From assembly GCA_903844635.1 (NCBI GenBank), contig CAIMUF010000059.1, positions 62,001 to 126,000 of the forward strand: a DNA stretch of 64,000 bases, written 5' to 3'. The first letter of the stretch is position 1, and the number at the start of each line of letters is the position of its first letter. Both the position numbers and the translations under genes were made by a program. This DNA is from an uncultured Sulfuricurvum sp. Lineage in GTDB: Bacteria; Campylobacterota; Campylobacteria; Campylobacterales; Sulfurimonadaceae. Below the pieces are notes generated by a model that did not search any database, had not been told where the DNA came from, and was given only the letters and a program-made list of their open reading frames with translations. Of the stretch, positions 56,971 through 64,000 are shown in pieces.

Positions 56971-57898
56971 TTTCCGTTTCAACTCGTGTTTTTTGAAGCT
57001 TATCCTCGATCACTTTTATTTCTATCCGGCTCGTCTCTATCCCTAAAGATATTAACTGTTTTTTTATCTCTTCAGCGCGTGCTACTGAAAAAAGATGGGC
57101 ATTTGGATAGCTCCCGACCAATCGTACAGGAGCAACCGTGTCTTGAAATACACGCATCGAGAGGTTATCTCCACCCTGTATCGAATCCGTCAATTTTTTC
57201 AATTCTCTTTTTCCCAATATACTCAAAACGACATCCCCTTTTACAAAAAAATCTTTATTTTGATATACATGAAGGTTAGGAGTTTTTACTATCACCTTTT
57301 CACTTTTAGCTTCACTTTTTTCATGGAGCAGTTCGTTCTTTTCCAATTTCATAGAAATACACGCTCCTTTTACATTGGGAGCAAAAAGAGTATACGCACC
57401 ATCCCGGATTTTCCACTCTTTGGTTTTTAACTCTTTGAGATTGTCATCAAGCCCTTTATAGCTTAAAATACTATATCCTTGCGGCACCATCAATGTCAAA
57501 ATATTTTGTTCAGTAACACACGTTTTCGAACTCGAGCAATCGCCACCGCAGACAAGTAACACACTTATCTTTCCTGTACTCTCTGCGATAAAATCATCTC
57601 GCTGCATCTGTTGCATATAGGAATAACGGTCTGTTGAACTAAACCGCAGTTGCACTTTGCCGTCTTTTTGCGTTTCTATCGTATAGTTTTGGGGCTGTGC
57701 ATAAAGAAGCTGCTCTTGCTGAAATCCCTGATCAAACATAAATCCATACTGTTCTGCTTTTTCACCTTGGTGATGAAAATGAGCAACGGCAGAAGATAAA
57801 TCGGCTTTAGGATAAAACACCATTTCCGTAGTATTCGCCTGTGCGGCACTGATTCCCATATATGCCACTAAAAATATCAATACGCTTTTTTTCATCAT
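56954..57898 (-). CDS. Periplasmic protein with OmpA-like C-terminal domain
   Basis: 314 residues; signal peptide (1-21, ending AQA). A beta-rich middle with two Cys pairs (CGGDC, and CVT..CIS) and a C-terminal OmpA-like part (about 225-310): DVVLSILGKRELKKL, then NAHLFSVARAEEIKKQLISLG and ETEIIL, matching the peptidoglycan-binding fold in outline, although the usual Asp/Arg of the DAP site are not both clear. No outer-membrane barrel. The 3' end overlaps the convergent gene by 17 nt. Two adjacent ATGs after GAGG. Confidence 0.65.
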   Translation of the reverse strand: MMKKSVLIFLVAYMGISAAQANTTEMVFYPKADLSSAVAHFHHQGEKAEQYGFMFDQGFQQEQLLYAQPQNYTIETQKDGKVQLRFSSTDRYSYMQQMQRDDFIAESTGKISVLLVCGGDCSSSKTCVTEQNILTLMVPQGYSILSYKGLDDNLKELKTKEWKIRDGAYTLFAPNVKGACISMKLEKNELLHEKSEAKSEKVIVKTPNLHVYQNKDFFVKGDVVLSILGKRELKKLTDSIQGGDNLSMRVFQDTVAPVRLVGSYPNAHLFSVARAEEIKKQLISLGIETSRIEIKVIEDKLQKTRVETEIILAQ

Positions 57899-58005
57899 AA
57901 CCTCAACGTAATTTCATAGCTCACATACTAATTCTAAATACCTTAAAAACTATCTTTTATTCATTTACGTGATACAATAAAACATCTCAATATAAGAATT
58001 TTATA

Positions 58006-59292
58006 ATGTTTAAAACTGAATCTTATCTCCCTATTATTGAATCCAGTATTCATGATTTTTACAGTGATCTCGAATATGAGGGGTATCTTGGCAATAGTAA
58101 TTTCGACTATGCCCGCGCTATCAACCACCATAAAGAGTTTTTTATTGCACTGCTTGCATCCACCAATGCGGAGGATGCAACGGACAAAACCGAAGAGTTC
58201 GTACACTTTTGTGTTACGCACGAGATTCCGTATATGTTCGTGTATGGAGAGCTTCTCACTATTGCTCGAAATTTAATGGGAATTCTGGCAGAAGAAGGAG
58301 ATCTTGAAAATCTAAAAAAACTCAATATCTATTTTGACAACCTTGAACATGAGATTACCATTGCTTATTTTCATAAATTTCTCAGGCGTCTTGCTGCCAA
58401 AAACCACCTCCGCCTCTCCCATATTGCCAACCTCGTTGAAAAAAATCTAATGATTCACTATCAACAGCATATAGAGTGGCTCATCTCTCTTATTTCTTAC
58501 ATTGAGAATCACTGTAAAACTTCATATCCAGAACTCGATCATTGTCTCTGTAAATTCGGAAAATGGCTTCATAATACTTCTATCCCCTATATCGTCACCA
58601 CAAGCCACTTTAAAGAAGTAACACGATTGCACCAAAGTTTGCATGATGCAGCAAGCGACGTAGTAGGGCAGTGCCAGCAGCTCATTCAAAAGCCTAAACA
58701 TTTGATCCATCTGCTCCAACGCCTTGACTACATCTCATTGGAAATTGGAAATGAGATTGCTATTTTAAATGATATGATGCTTATTGAAGAATATTCCAAA
58801 GATCCACTGACGGGACTACTAACGCGCCGACTGTTTGATAAAGTGATGATGGGGCAAATCGAAATAGCGAAAGCTACAGAGAGTCAATGCTCTCTTATCA
58901 TGTGTGATTTGGATCACTTCAAAGTGATCAATGATACCCACGGTCACCTCGCAGGAGATGCCGTTATCCAAAACTTTGCAGCTGTACTAAAAAAAATATT
59001 ACGAAAATCGGATTTTATTTTCCGTTATGGAGGGGAAGAGTTCATCGTTCTTCTCCCTGCCACTTCCAAAGATCAAGCGCGGACCATTGCCCAAAAAATT
59101 TGCAATGAAGTTGCAACCCAAATCGTTCCTTTTGATACCGTTGCATTGAATTACACCGTCAGTATCGGAGTCTCTCCCGTTATAACCGGTGACACCTCAT
59201 ACATTTTAAAAGAGACAATTCAAAGTTACGTTTCAGAAGTCGACAGCAAGCTCTATCTTGCCAAACAAAATGGGCGCAATCGAGTGGAATAA
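58006..59292 (+). CDS. Diguanylate cyclase with CZB zinc-sensing domain
   Basis: 428 residues, no membrane helix. N-terminal helical bundle (about 1-140), CZB domain (about 145-235) with its zinc set: H in QHIEWLI, C in CLCKFGKWLH and H..H in RLHQSLHDA; GGDEF domain (about 265-428) with active GGEEF in YGGEEFIVLL and the DLDHFKVINDTHGH block. This resembles E. coli DgcZ, where zinc binding inhibits the cyclase. Hairpin terminator follows. Confidence 0.9.
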   Translation: MFKTESYLPIIESSIHDFYSDLEYEGYLGNSNFDYARAINHHKEFFIALLASTNAEDATDKTEEFVHFCVTHEIPYMFVYGELLTIARNLMGILAEEGDLENLKKLNIYFDNLEHEITIAYFHKFLRRLAAKNHLRLSHIANLVEKNLMIHYQQHIEWLISLISYIENHCKTSYPELDHCLCKFGKWLHNTSIPYIVTTSHFKEVTRLHQSLHDAASDVVGQCQQLIQKPKHLIHLLQRLDYISLEIGNEIAILNDMMLIEEYSKDPLTGLLTRRLFDKVMMGQIEIAKATESQCSLIMCDLDHFKVINDTHGHLAGDAVIQNFAAVLKKILRKSDFIFRYGGEEFIVLLPATSKDQARTIAQKICNEVATQIVPFDTVALNYTVSIGVSPVITGDTSYILKETIQSYVSEVDSKLYLAKQNGRNRVE

Positions 59293-59306
59293 AACTCGAT
59301 TTTGCG
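59276..59306 (+). terminator. Hairpin overlapping the DGC stop
   Basis: CGCAATCGAGT / ACTCGATTTTGCG pairs around GGAATAAA, with the stop codon in the loop. Weak T tract. Confidence 0.4.
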
Positions 59307-59477
59307 ATTCCAACAGCCAAATACAAAGAACTTAATCTATTCATAACAACAAACAATATATAATTCATAAAATTTTTTAAGGATATCTTTTGTTCCTATG
59401 AGTGTTCACTTGTTTTATGATCAAATCAACACCTCCGCTTTGTGCGCTTTCGACATCTTACCTATCCTTTTCGTATA

Positions 59478-60776
59478 ATGACACGCTTGTCTATCACAGT
59501 ACTTCTTATCATTATGGTACTATGGATCATCCATAGTTTCATCCTTAACCGCCGGCTTATTCAAAGCCAAAGCCGCTACCAACAATTTTTTAGTGATTCA
59601 CTCGACGCTCTTATTGTTATTGATAAATATTACCATATCATCGAATGGAATCAAAGCGCTAAAACTATTTTTGGCTGGAGCGCCAAAGAAGCTTTAGGGA
59701 AAGACATTATGGATTTTATTGTCCCCTCTTTCGAAACTGCACAGGTATTAAAAGTATTACAAAAAGCTACCACAAAAGGGGTGAGTCAATCAAAAAATTA
59801 CAATACCACAAAAAATAGGAACGAAATTTTTTGCGAATGGCGCAATCGATTATTGGAAGAAACGGATGGACATATTCTCTGCATCGCACAAAACATTACC
59901 TCCTCGAAAAAGGTCCTTGATGACCTAAGTAAACGCTCCAGCGCTTTAGATAATGCTGGGGATTCCATCCTTTATACAGACCATAAAGGATTTATCGAGT
60001 ATGCCAACCAAAGTTTTTTCTTTCTCAATCTAAGTGATCCTGATGATGTTTATGGCTCCCATATCGGCAGCTACCTTTTTAAAGAGAGATTAACATTTAG
60101 TGCCTTGCAGTCCCAATTTAATACCAACCGCACATGGAAGGGGCAAATCACAAAACTCTCTAAAAATGGCAATAAAATCCTCAGCGTCACCATCACTGCA
60201 ATTTATAATGACCAGAGGCTCCTTGGCTATGTGGCTAACCTCCACGACATTACAGAGCTAAGTGTTCATGTCGATGCAATGACGCACCAAGCACATCATG
60301 ATCCCCTCACGGGAGCAACCAACCGAAACGCCATGAATGACCGCTTACGCCACGCCATTGATCGAGCAAAAAGAGCAGAACAAAAGATTGCCCTCTTTTT
60401 TATTGATCTTAATGATTTTAAAATGGTCAATGACACTTACGGACATGAAACAGGAGATAGACTTTTATTGGAAGTAGCAAGAAATTTACGCCAATACCTA
60501 CGAACCAGCGATACTATTTGCAGATATGGAGGAGATGAGTTTGTCATTATTATCGAAGAAATACAAGGTCAAGAGCACATCAAGATGGTCTTTCAAACAA
60601 TACAAAAAGCCATCAACAAACCCATAATTATCAATACACAAATAACCCTCCAAGCAAAAGCGAGTATCGGAATGGCACTTTATCCTGACGATGCTACGGA
60701 TGCACAAATACTAATAAAAGCAGCAGACATGTCAATGTACCGCATTAAACGAAAAAAAGCCGAATCCTCACACTAA
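59478..60776 (+). CDS. PAS-PAS diguanylate cyclase, membrane anchored
   Basis: 432 residues from the ATG at 59478: one membrane helix (about 3-22), PAS 1 (about 30-145), PAS 2 (about 150-265), GGDEF (about 275-432) with FIDLNDFKMVNDTYGH and active-site YGGDEFVIII. No EAL. The start is uncertain: a GTG 12 codons upstream is in frame but has no ribosome site; the ATG overlaps the stop of a 26-codon leader frame (TAATG), suggesting coupling. Makes c-di-GMP under an unknown, possibly redox or ligand, cue. Confidence 0.87.
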   Translation: MTRLSITVLLIIMVLWIIHSFILNRRLIQSQSRYQQFFSDSLDALIVIDKYYHIIEWNQSAKTIFGWSAKEALGKDIMDFIVPSFETAQVLKVLQKATTKGVSQSKNYNTTKNRNEIFCEWRNRLLEETDGHILCIAQNITSSKKVLDDLSKRSSALDNAGDSILYTDHKGFIEYANQSFFFLNLSDPDDVYGSHIGSYLFKERLTFSALQSQFNTNRTWKGQITKLSKNGNKILSVTITAIYNDQRLLGYVANLHDITELSVHVDAMTHQAHHDPLTGATNRNAMNDRLRHAIDRAKRAEQKIALFFIDLNDFKMVNDTYGHETGDRLLLEVARNLRQYLRTSDTICRYGGDEFVIIIEEIQGQEHIKMVFQTIQKAINKPIIINTQITLQAKASIGMALYPDDATDAQILIKAADMSMYRIKRKKAESSH

Positions 60777-60787
60777 ACAAGAATCCC

Positions 60788-61129
60788 TTAACGAATGCGG
60801 ACCAACACTTTACGCTGACAATCACAGTTCCCAAAATAGACCCATTGCTCTTGATACATCGGCTCGGGTGCGTACACAACAGGTGCTTGAACATTTTGTA
60901 CATAGGCTACTGATTCTCTTTGGGGTGAAGAGAGGGCATACCCGATAACACTTCCGACAACCAAAGGGATAACCCAGTTATTACGATGTCCTCCCCCTTC
61001 ATACGACATCCGCTCGTGATGATAACCACGACCACCTCCTCCGCGTTCATAGCCGCGATCAGCATAAAGTGACGTAGAGAGAATGGCAGATGCACTTAAA
61101 ATAGTGACGAAAAGTTGTAATGGTTTCAT
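60788..61129 (-). CDS. Small exported Gly-rich protein of unknown function
   Basis: 113 residues: signal peptide (1-23, ending LYA), a Gly/Arg/His-rich stretch (RGYERGGGGRGYHHE), one hydrophobic segment with glycines (VIPLVVGSVIGYALSS) and a C-terminal region with CDC. It looks like a small periplasmic or outer-membrane-associated protein. No family recognised. Ribosome site AGGAG. Confidence 0.65.
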   Translation of the reverse strand: MKPLQLFVTILSASAILSTSLYADRGYERGGGGRGYHHERMSYEGGGHRNNWVIPLVVGSVIGYALSSPQRESVAYVQNVQAPVVYAPEPMYQEQWVYFGNCDCQRKVLVRIR

Positions 61130-61228
61130 TGGAAACTCCTACTTTTTAGATAGTCGTATTATTACCCTTAACTGTGAAGCCATTGTGGAATGGTATAATT
61201 GCCCAAATAAATATAGGAGAGTGTCGTA

Positions 61229-61990
61229 ATGAACTATCAATGGTTAGGATTATGGGTTCTTACGGCATCACTGTACGCTTCCCCTCAATGTTACACACAA
61301 GGCTATGGTACCCTCATCACTTCCGCCAACGAAACCTCCCTGGTCCTCAAAGATGGTACTCAATTGCCGTATCATACCGACAGCGCAAAGACGTCATGGG
61401 ATGAAAAAATCAATAATGCCGATTTGGAGATGCAGCTTGCACAAGCGTACGATGCAGGCGGGATTGAAACTCCACCTCCCTATCTCTTCGATCCAGGACG
61501 TTTGCGCTATCAGCCTTTTTTTCAAGCCCTCTACGGCAAAGATAAAAAAGCAATCGAAAAAAATCTTGTCACGATCCAATGGCCAACACTCAAAGGTTCC
61601 GTAAAACTCCCCGTCAACAAAGTAGGCGAAGTGGATAAAAAACTTTATGCAATCGGTCAAGAGATTGCAAAACTTCCTAAAAAAGATCGGATTTGGGCTG
61701 AGGGTGCAACGACCTATTGCTATCGCGTCATCAAAGACACTGACCGCCTTTCCATGCACAGCTTTGGTATCGCCATCGACTTAGCCCCAAACACGACTCA
61801 GTACTGGAAAGACGAAGCCCCGAGCGAAACAGCAAAAATCGGTTACAAAAATACAATGCCTATGTCCATCGTTCGCATTTTCGAAAAACATGGCTTTATT
61901 TGGGGAGGACGCTGGTACCACTACGATACGATGCACTTCGAATATCGTCCGGAACTTTTGGCTCCAGCGTGTGCTAGAAAGGGCATATAA
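61229..61990 (+). CDS. M15-family (VanY-like) D-Ala-D-Ala carboxypeptidase
   Basis: 253 residues, signal peptide (1-18). The zinc-peptidase motifs are present: SMHSFGIAIDL (SxHxxGxAxD, about 175-186) and the C-terminal WYHYDTMHFEYRPE with the catalytic Glu/His pair. Periplasmic enzyme that trims peptidoglycan stem peptides or acts as an L,D/D,D-carboxypeptidase. AGGAG lies 9 nt before the ATG. Stand-alone. Confidence 0.9.
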   Translation: MNYQWLGLWVLTASLYASPQCYTQGYGTLITSANETSLVLKDGTQLPYHTDSAKTSWDEKINNADLEMQLAQAYDAGGIETPPPYLFDPGRLRYQPFFQALYGKDKKAIEKNLVTIQWPTLKGSVKLPVNKVGEVDKKLYAIGQEIAKLPKKDRIWAEGATTYCYRVIKDTDRLSMHSFGIAIDLAPNTTQYWKDEAPSETAKIGYKNTMPMSIVRIFEKHGFIWGGRWYHYDTMHFEYRPELLAPACARKGI

Positions 61991-61993
61991 GTT

Positions 61994-63328
61994 TTAGCAG
62001 CTCGTGCACGTAATCGTTTGGTTACGCCCTTGATGTTTGGCTGCGTAAAGTGCTTGGTCTGCTCGTTCAATCGCCACACGAAGAACATCATCTGGGTTTA
62101 CCCTTGTTACCCCGATACTGCATGTGATGCGCCCTGCTTGATTAAAAGTATGGGCTTCAACTGCGAGACGAATTTTTTCAGCCGCGACGTATGCTTGTTC
62201 ACAATTCGTATGGTGTAACAGCAATACAAACTCTTCCCCTCCCCATCGAGCGAATACATCTGCCTCTCGAATTAACTTTGTGACAATTGAACTAAACGTC
62301 TTAAGGACATAATCGCCAATATTATGACCATAGGTATCATTGACCTTTTTAAAATCATCCAGATCCAGCATCAAAAGCGATACATCTATCCCGTATCGTT
62401 TGGATGTTGCCAATTCTTTCTCGTAAAGCTCTGCGAACATATGCCGATTATTAATGGAAGTCAGAGAATCTTTGGTTGCCAAAGTGGTTAAATGTTTATT
62501 CTTTTGTTGAAGGATTTGGTTCAGTTCCTCAAATTTATCGTAATGCGTATTCACCAACTGCGACCACTTTAAATACGTTCGTGAGATAAGATCTTGCTGT
62601 GTCACAATGCCGATTATAATCCCATTTTCATCCACCACAACAATCCGTTTGTAGTGATGACTTTTAAAAAAATCAAGGGCATCACTGATCGTGGCTGTTG
62701 AGGACATTGTTTCCAATGGTGAAGACATCACCTCTCCAGCAGTAATACTGGAACAATGATCATCATCGATAAATTTCAAAATATCTTTGGAGGTAACAAT
62801 TCCAACAGGAAGACTTTTATCTTGGATAATGACACAATCTGAAAGAGCATCTTTCATGTATTCCAGAACATTATCCATGTTTTCCGTACAATCAAAGCTT
62901 TTAAATCCAAATTTCTTATCGAAAATAGTTCCAAGCTGCAAACTTTCCAAAACGACCTGAGGATCCACACTTGCCACAATATCACTGTTGGTAACCAATC
63001 CATATAATGAGCCATCCTCATTGCAAACACAAATATACTCACCTGTTTTGTCGGTCATATTAAGAGCATTAATAACATTACTCTCTTTGCTTAAACGTGG
63101 AAGTGTCTGCAATGAAATTTTTGATAGCGGTGTCGAAAAATCAATTTTTTCTACTTTTAAACGAATCAAATCTTTCGAAGTAATGATGTGGTGAAGGGGT
63201 CCATTCACAACGACAATACTGCGATGCTCATATTCATGCATCTTTCTTAATGCATCGTTAATGGTATCGTTAATATCAGCACAGATAACATCCGTGGAAG
63301 CAATCAATTCAAGGGTGGGGAAAAACAT
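61994..63328 (-). CDS. Four-CBS-domain diguanylate cyclase
   Basis: 444 residues, cytosolic. Two CBS pairs (about 10-135 and 145-265; e.g. HHIITSKDLIRLK, GLVTNSDIV, GIVTSKDILKF, GIVTQQDLISR), a short coiled linker, then GGDEF (about 285-440) with LDLDDFKKVNDTYGHNIGD and the active RWGGEEFVLLL. CBS pairs commonly bind adenine nucleotides, so the cyclase is probably tuned by energy state. No EAL domain. It converges on the M15 gene. Confidence 0.92.
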   Translation of the reverse strand: MFFPTLELIASTDVICADINDTINDALRKMHEYEHRSIVVVNGPLHHIITSKDLIRLKVEKIDFSTPLSKISLQTLPRLSKESNVINALNMTDKTGEYICVCNEDGSLYGLVTNSDIVASVDPQVVLESLQLGTIFDKKFGFKSFDCTENMDNVLEYMKDALSDCVIIQDKSLPVGIVTSKDILKFIDDDHCSSITAGEVMSSPLETMSSTATISDALDFFKSHHYKRIVVVDENGIIIGIVTQQDLISRTYLKWSQLVNTHYDKFEELNQILQQKNKHLTTLATKDSLTSINNRHMFAELYEKELATSKRYGIDVSLLMLDLDDFKKVNDTYGHNIGDYVLKTFSSIVTKLIREADVFARWGGEEFVLLLHHTNCEQAYVAAEKIRLAVEAHTFNQAGRITCSIGVTRVNPDDVLRVAIERADQALYAAKHQGRNQTITCTSC

Positions 63329-63530
63329 ACGGTAAACTCCTCTATATGTTTTATTATACCGCCTATTGTCATAAAAATTAATTCTCCATTGAAAAACGAC
63401 GAAGACTTAACCCGCCACCTAATTAAAAATAATAAGTCAGCTTTTTCAAAATTGTATGTGCATTCAACACTGTATTGATATTGTAATTATTACATCGTAG
63501 ACTTTTGCATTATTTAGCAAGGTATACTTA

Positions 63531-64000
63531 ATGTCAACAACTCAATCATCATCATTTTTTTCCCGCCTATCCATCAAACAAAAGATCAGTCTCATTGTTA
63601 TACTAACCCAGCTCTTTGCGCTAGTTGCCATATCCATCGGCGTTATTGGGATGTTTCTCTCCAACACATCCATTCAAACCATACACACCCAAAGTCTTCT
63701 CCCCTTACAACAACTTAGAACTTGCAAAAATATTATCGACAAAGAGATCACCAAAACAGCCATCGATGTCTCAGAAGGAGTTGGAGATTTTGACAAAGCA
63801 TCAAAAATAATCAAAATTTCTCATGAGCATTTCAATACAACATGGGCATTGTACTCAAGTGCAAAATTGACCGGACAAGAATCAAAAAACCTTCCAGAAA
63901 TAAAAGCATCGATGGAGCGTGCGAGCCGATCCATTACTCTTTTAGAAGAAAAAATTGCCGTTAAAGACCTCATGGGTGTCCTCGACCTCATCCAAAGTGA
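63531..64000 (+). CDS. Methyl-accepting chemotaxis-type receptor, 5' part only
   Basis: Open from the ATG at 63531 to the window edge (156 codons). Short cytosolic start (SIKQKISLIVIL), membrane helix (about 17-42), then a periplasmic four-helix-bundle-like sensor region (LLPLQQLRTCKNIIDKEITK, IKISHEHFNTTWALYSSAK) as in MCPs. The signalling domain is beyond the window, so a receptor histidine kinase or cyclase cannot be excluded. Confidence 0.7.
   Translation, partial: MSTTQSSSFFSRLSIKQKISLIVILTQLFALVAISIGVIGMFLSNTSIQTIHTQSLLPLQQLRTCKNIIDKEITKTAIDVSEGVGDFDKASKIIKISHEHFNTTWALYSSAKLTGQESKNLPEIKASMERASRSITLLEEKIAVKDLMGVLDLIQS

Overview
The window looks like chromosomal DNA of a Campylobacterota (Epsilonproteobacteria) bacterium of the Sulfuricurvum/Sulfurimonas type. 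The reasons are a complete Campylobacter-style pgl N-glycosylation cluster, a futalosine-pathway MqnA, short HisZ, the carA-DUF507 pair, AT-rich promoters with a strong -10 but little -35, and many GGDEF proteins. The species assignment is inferred from gene content only; no search was run.

Layout. 1-6.6 kb: a tight leftward operon (class V aminotransferase, hisZ, purA, fliJ-like, motE-like, PAP2, DUF507, carA truncated by the window edge). 6.6-18.4 kb: housekeeping genes in short units (uppP, rdgB, a YajR-like MFS exporter, moaD-moaE-moeA, mqnA, gltX, a SurA-like chaperone, accB-accC, dcd, a DUF465 protein, two tandem GAF proteins). 18.4-33.1 kb: asnB, then divergently a coiled-coil protein and the rightward pgl operon (pglK, three extra glycosyltransferases, pglA, pglC, pglD, pglB, pglE, pglF). 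These genes make UDP-diNAcBac, build a lipid-linked glycan, flip it and transfer it to Asn. 33.1-41.3 kb: a DUF4395-GGDEF-EAL protein, ilvD, four tRNAs (Gly, Leu, Cys, Ser), a double-CDGSH protein, an AEC permease, a YjfB-like motility protein behind a sigma28-like promoter, a REC-Hpt protein and an MBL-fold hydrolase. 41.2-46.4 kb: a six-gene, fully overlapping leftward operon (periplasmic protein, FtsX permease, LolD-type ATPase, cbb3-oxidase subunit I-like protein lacking one CuB histidine, polytopic membrane protein, YceI).

46.6-50.8 kb is an AT-rich accessory island. The start of a two-partner-secretion transporter gene is joined out of frame to the 3' end of a haemagglutinin-type exoprotein gene carrying a lipase-like (GHSRG) effector domain. 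It is followed by a lipoprotein gene, an orphan alternative exoprotein tail that overlaps a second lipoprotein gene by ATGA, a third lipoprotein and an LRV-repeat solenoid protein. I read this as the collapsed remains of a polymorphic-toxin locus with displaced tail/immunity cassettes.

51-64 kb is rich in signalling genes: a protein of unknown function with a weak nuclease-like motif, a hybrid-type histidine kinase/response regulator pair, an unknown two-gene unit with a winged-helix protein, an OmpA-like protein, three diguanylate cyclases with different sensors (CZB zinc, PAS, four CBS), an M15 peptidase and the start of a chemoreceptor gene cut by the right edge.

Two intergenic repeat families occur. 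One is a 75-nt unit at 16879 and 52325 whose second hairpin is kept although its arms differ. The other is a palindromic unit at 37126 with a half copy at 18414.
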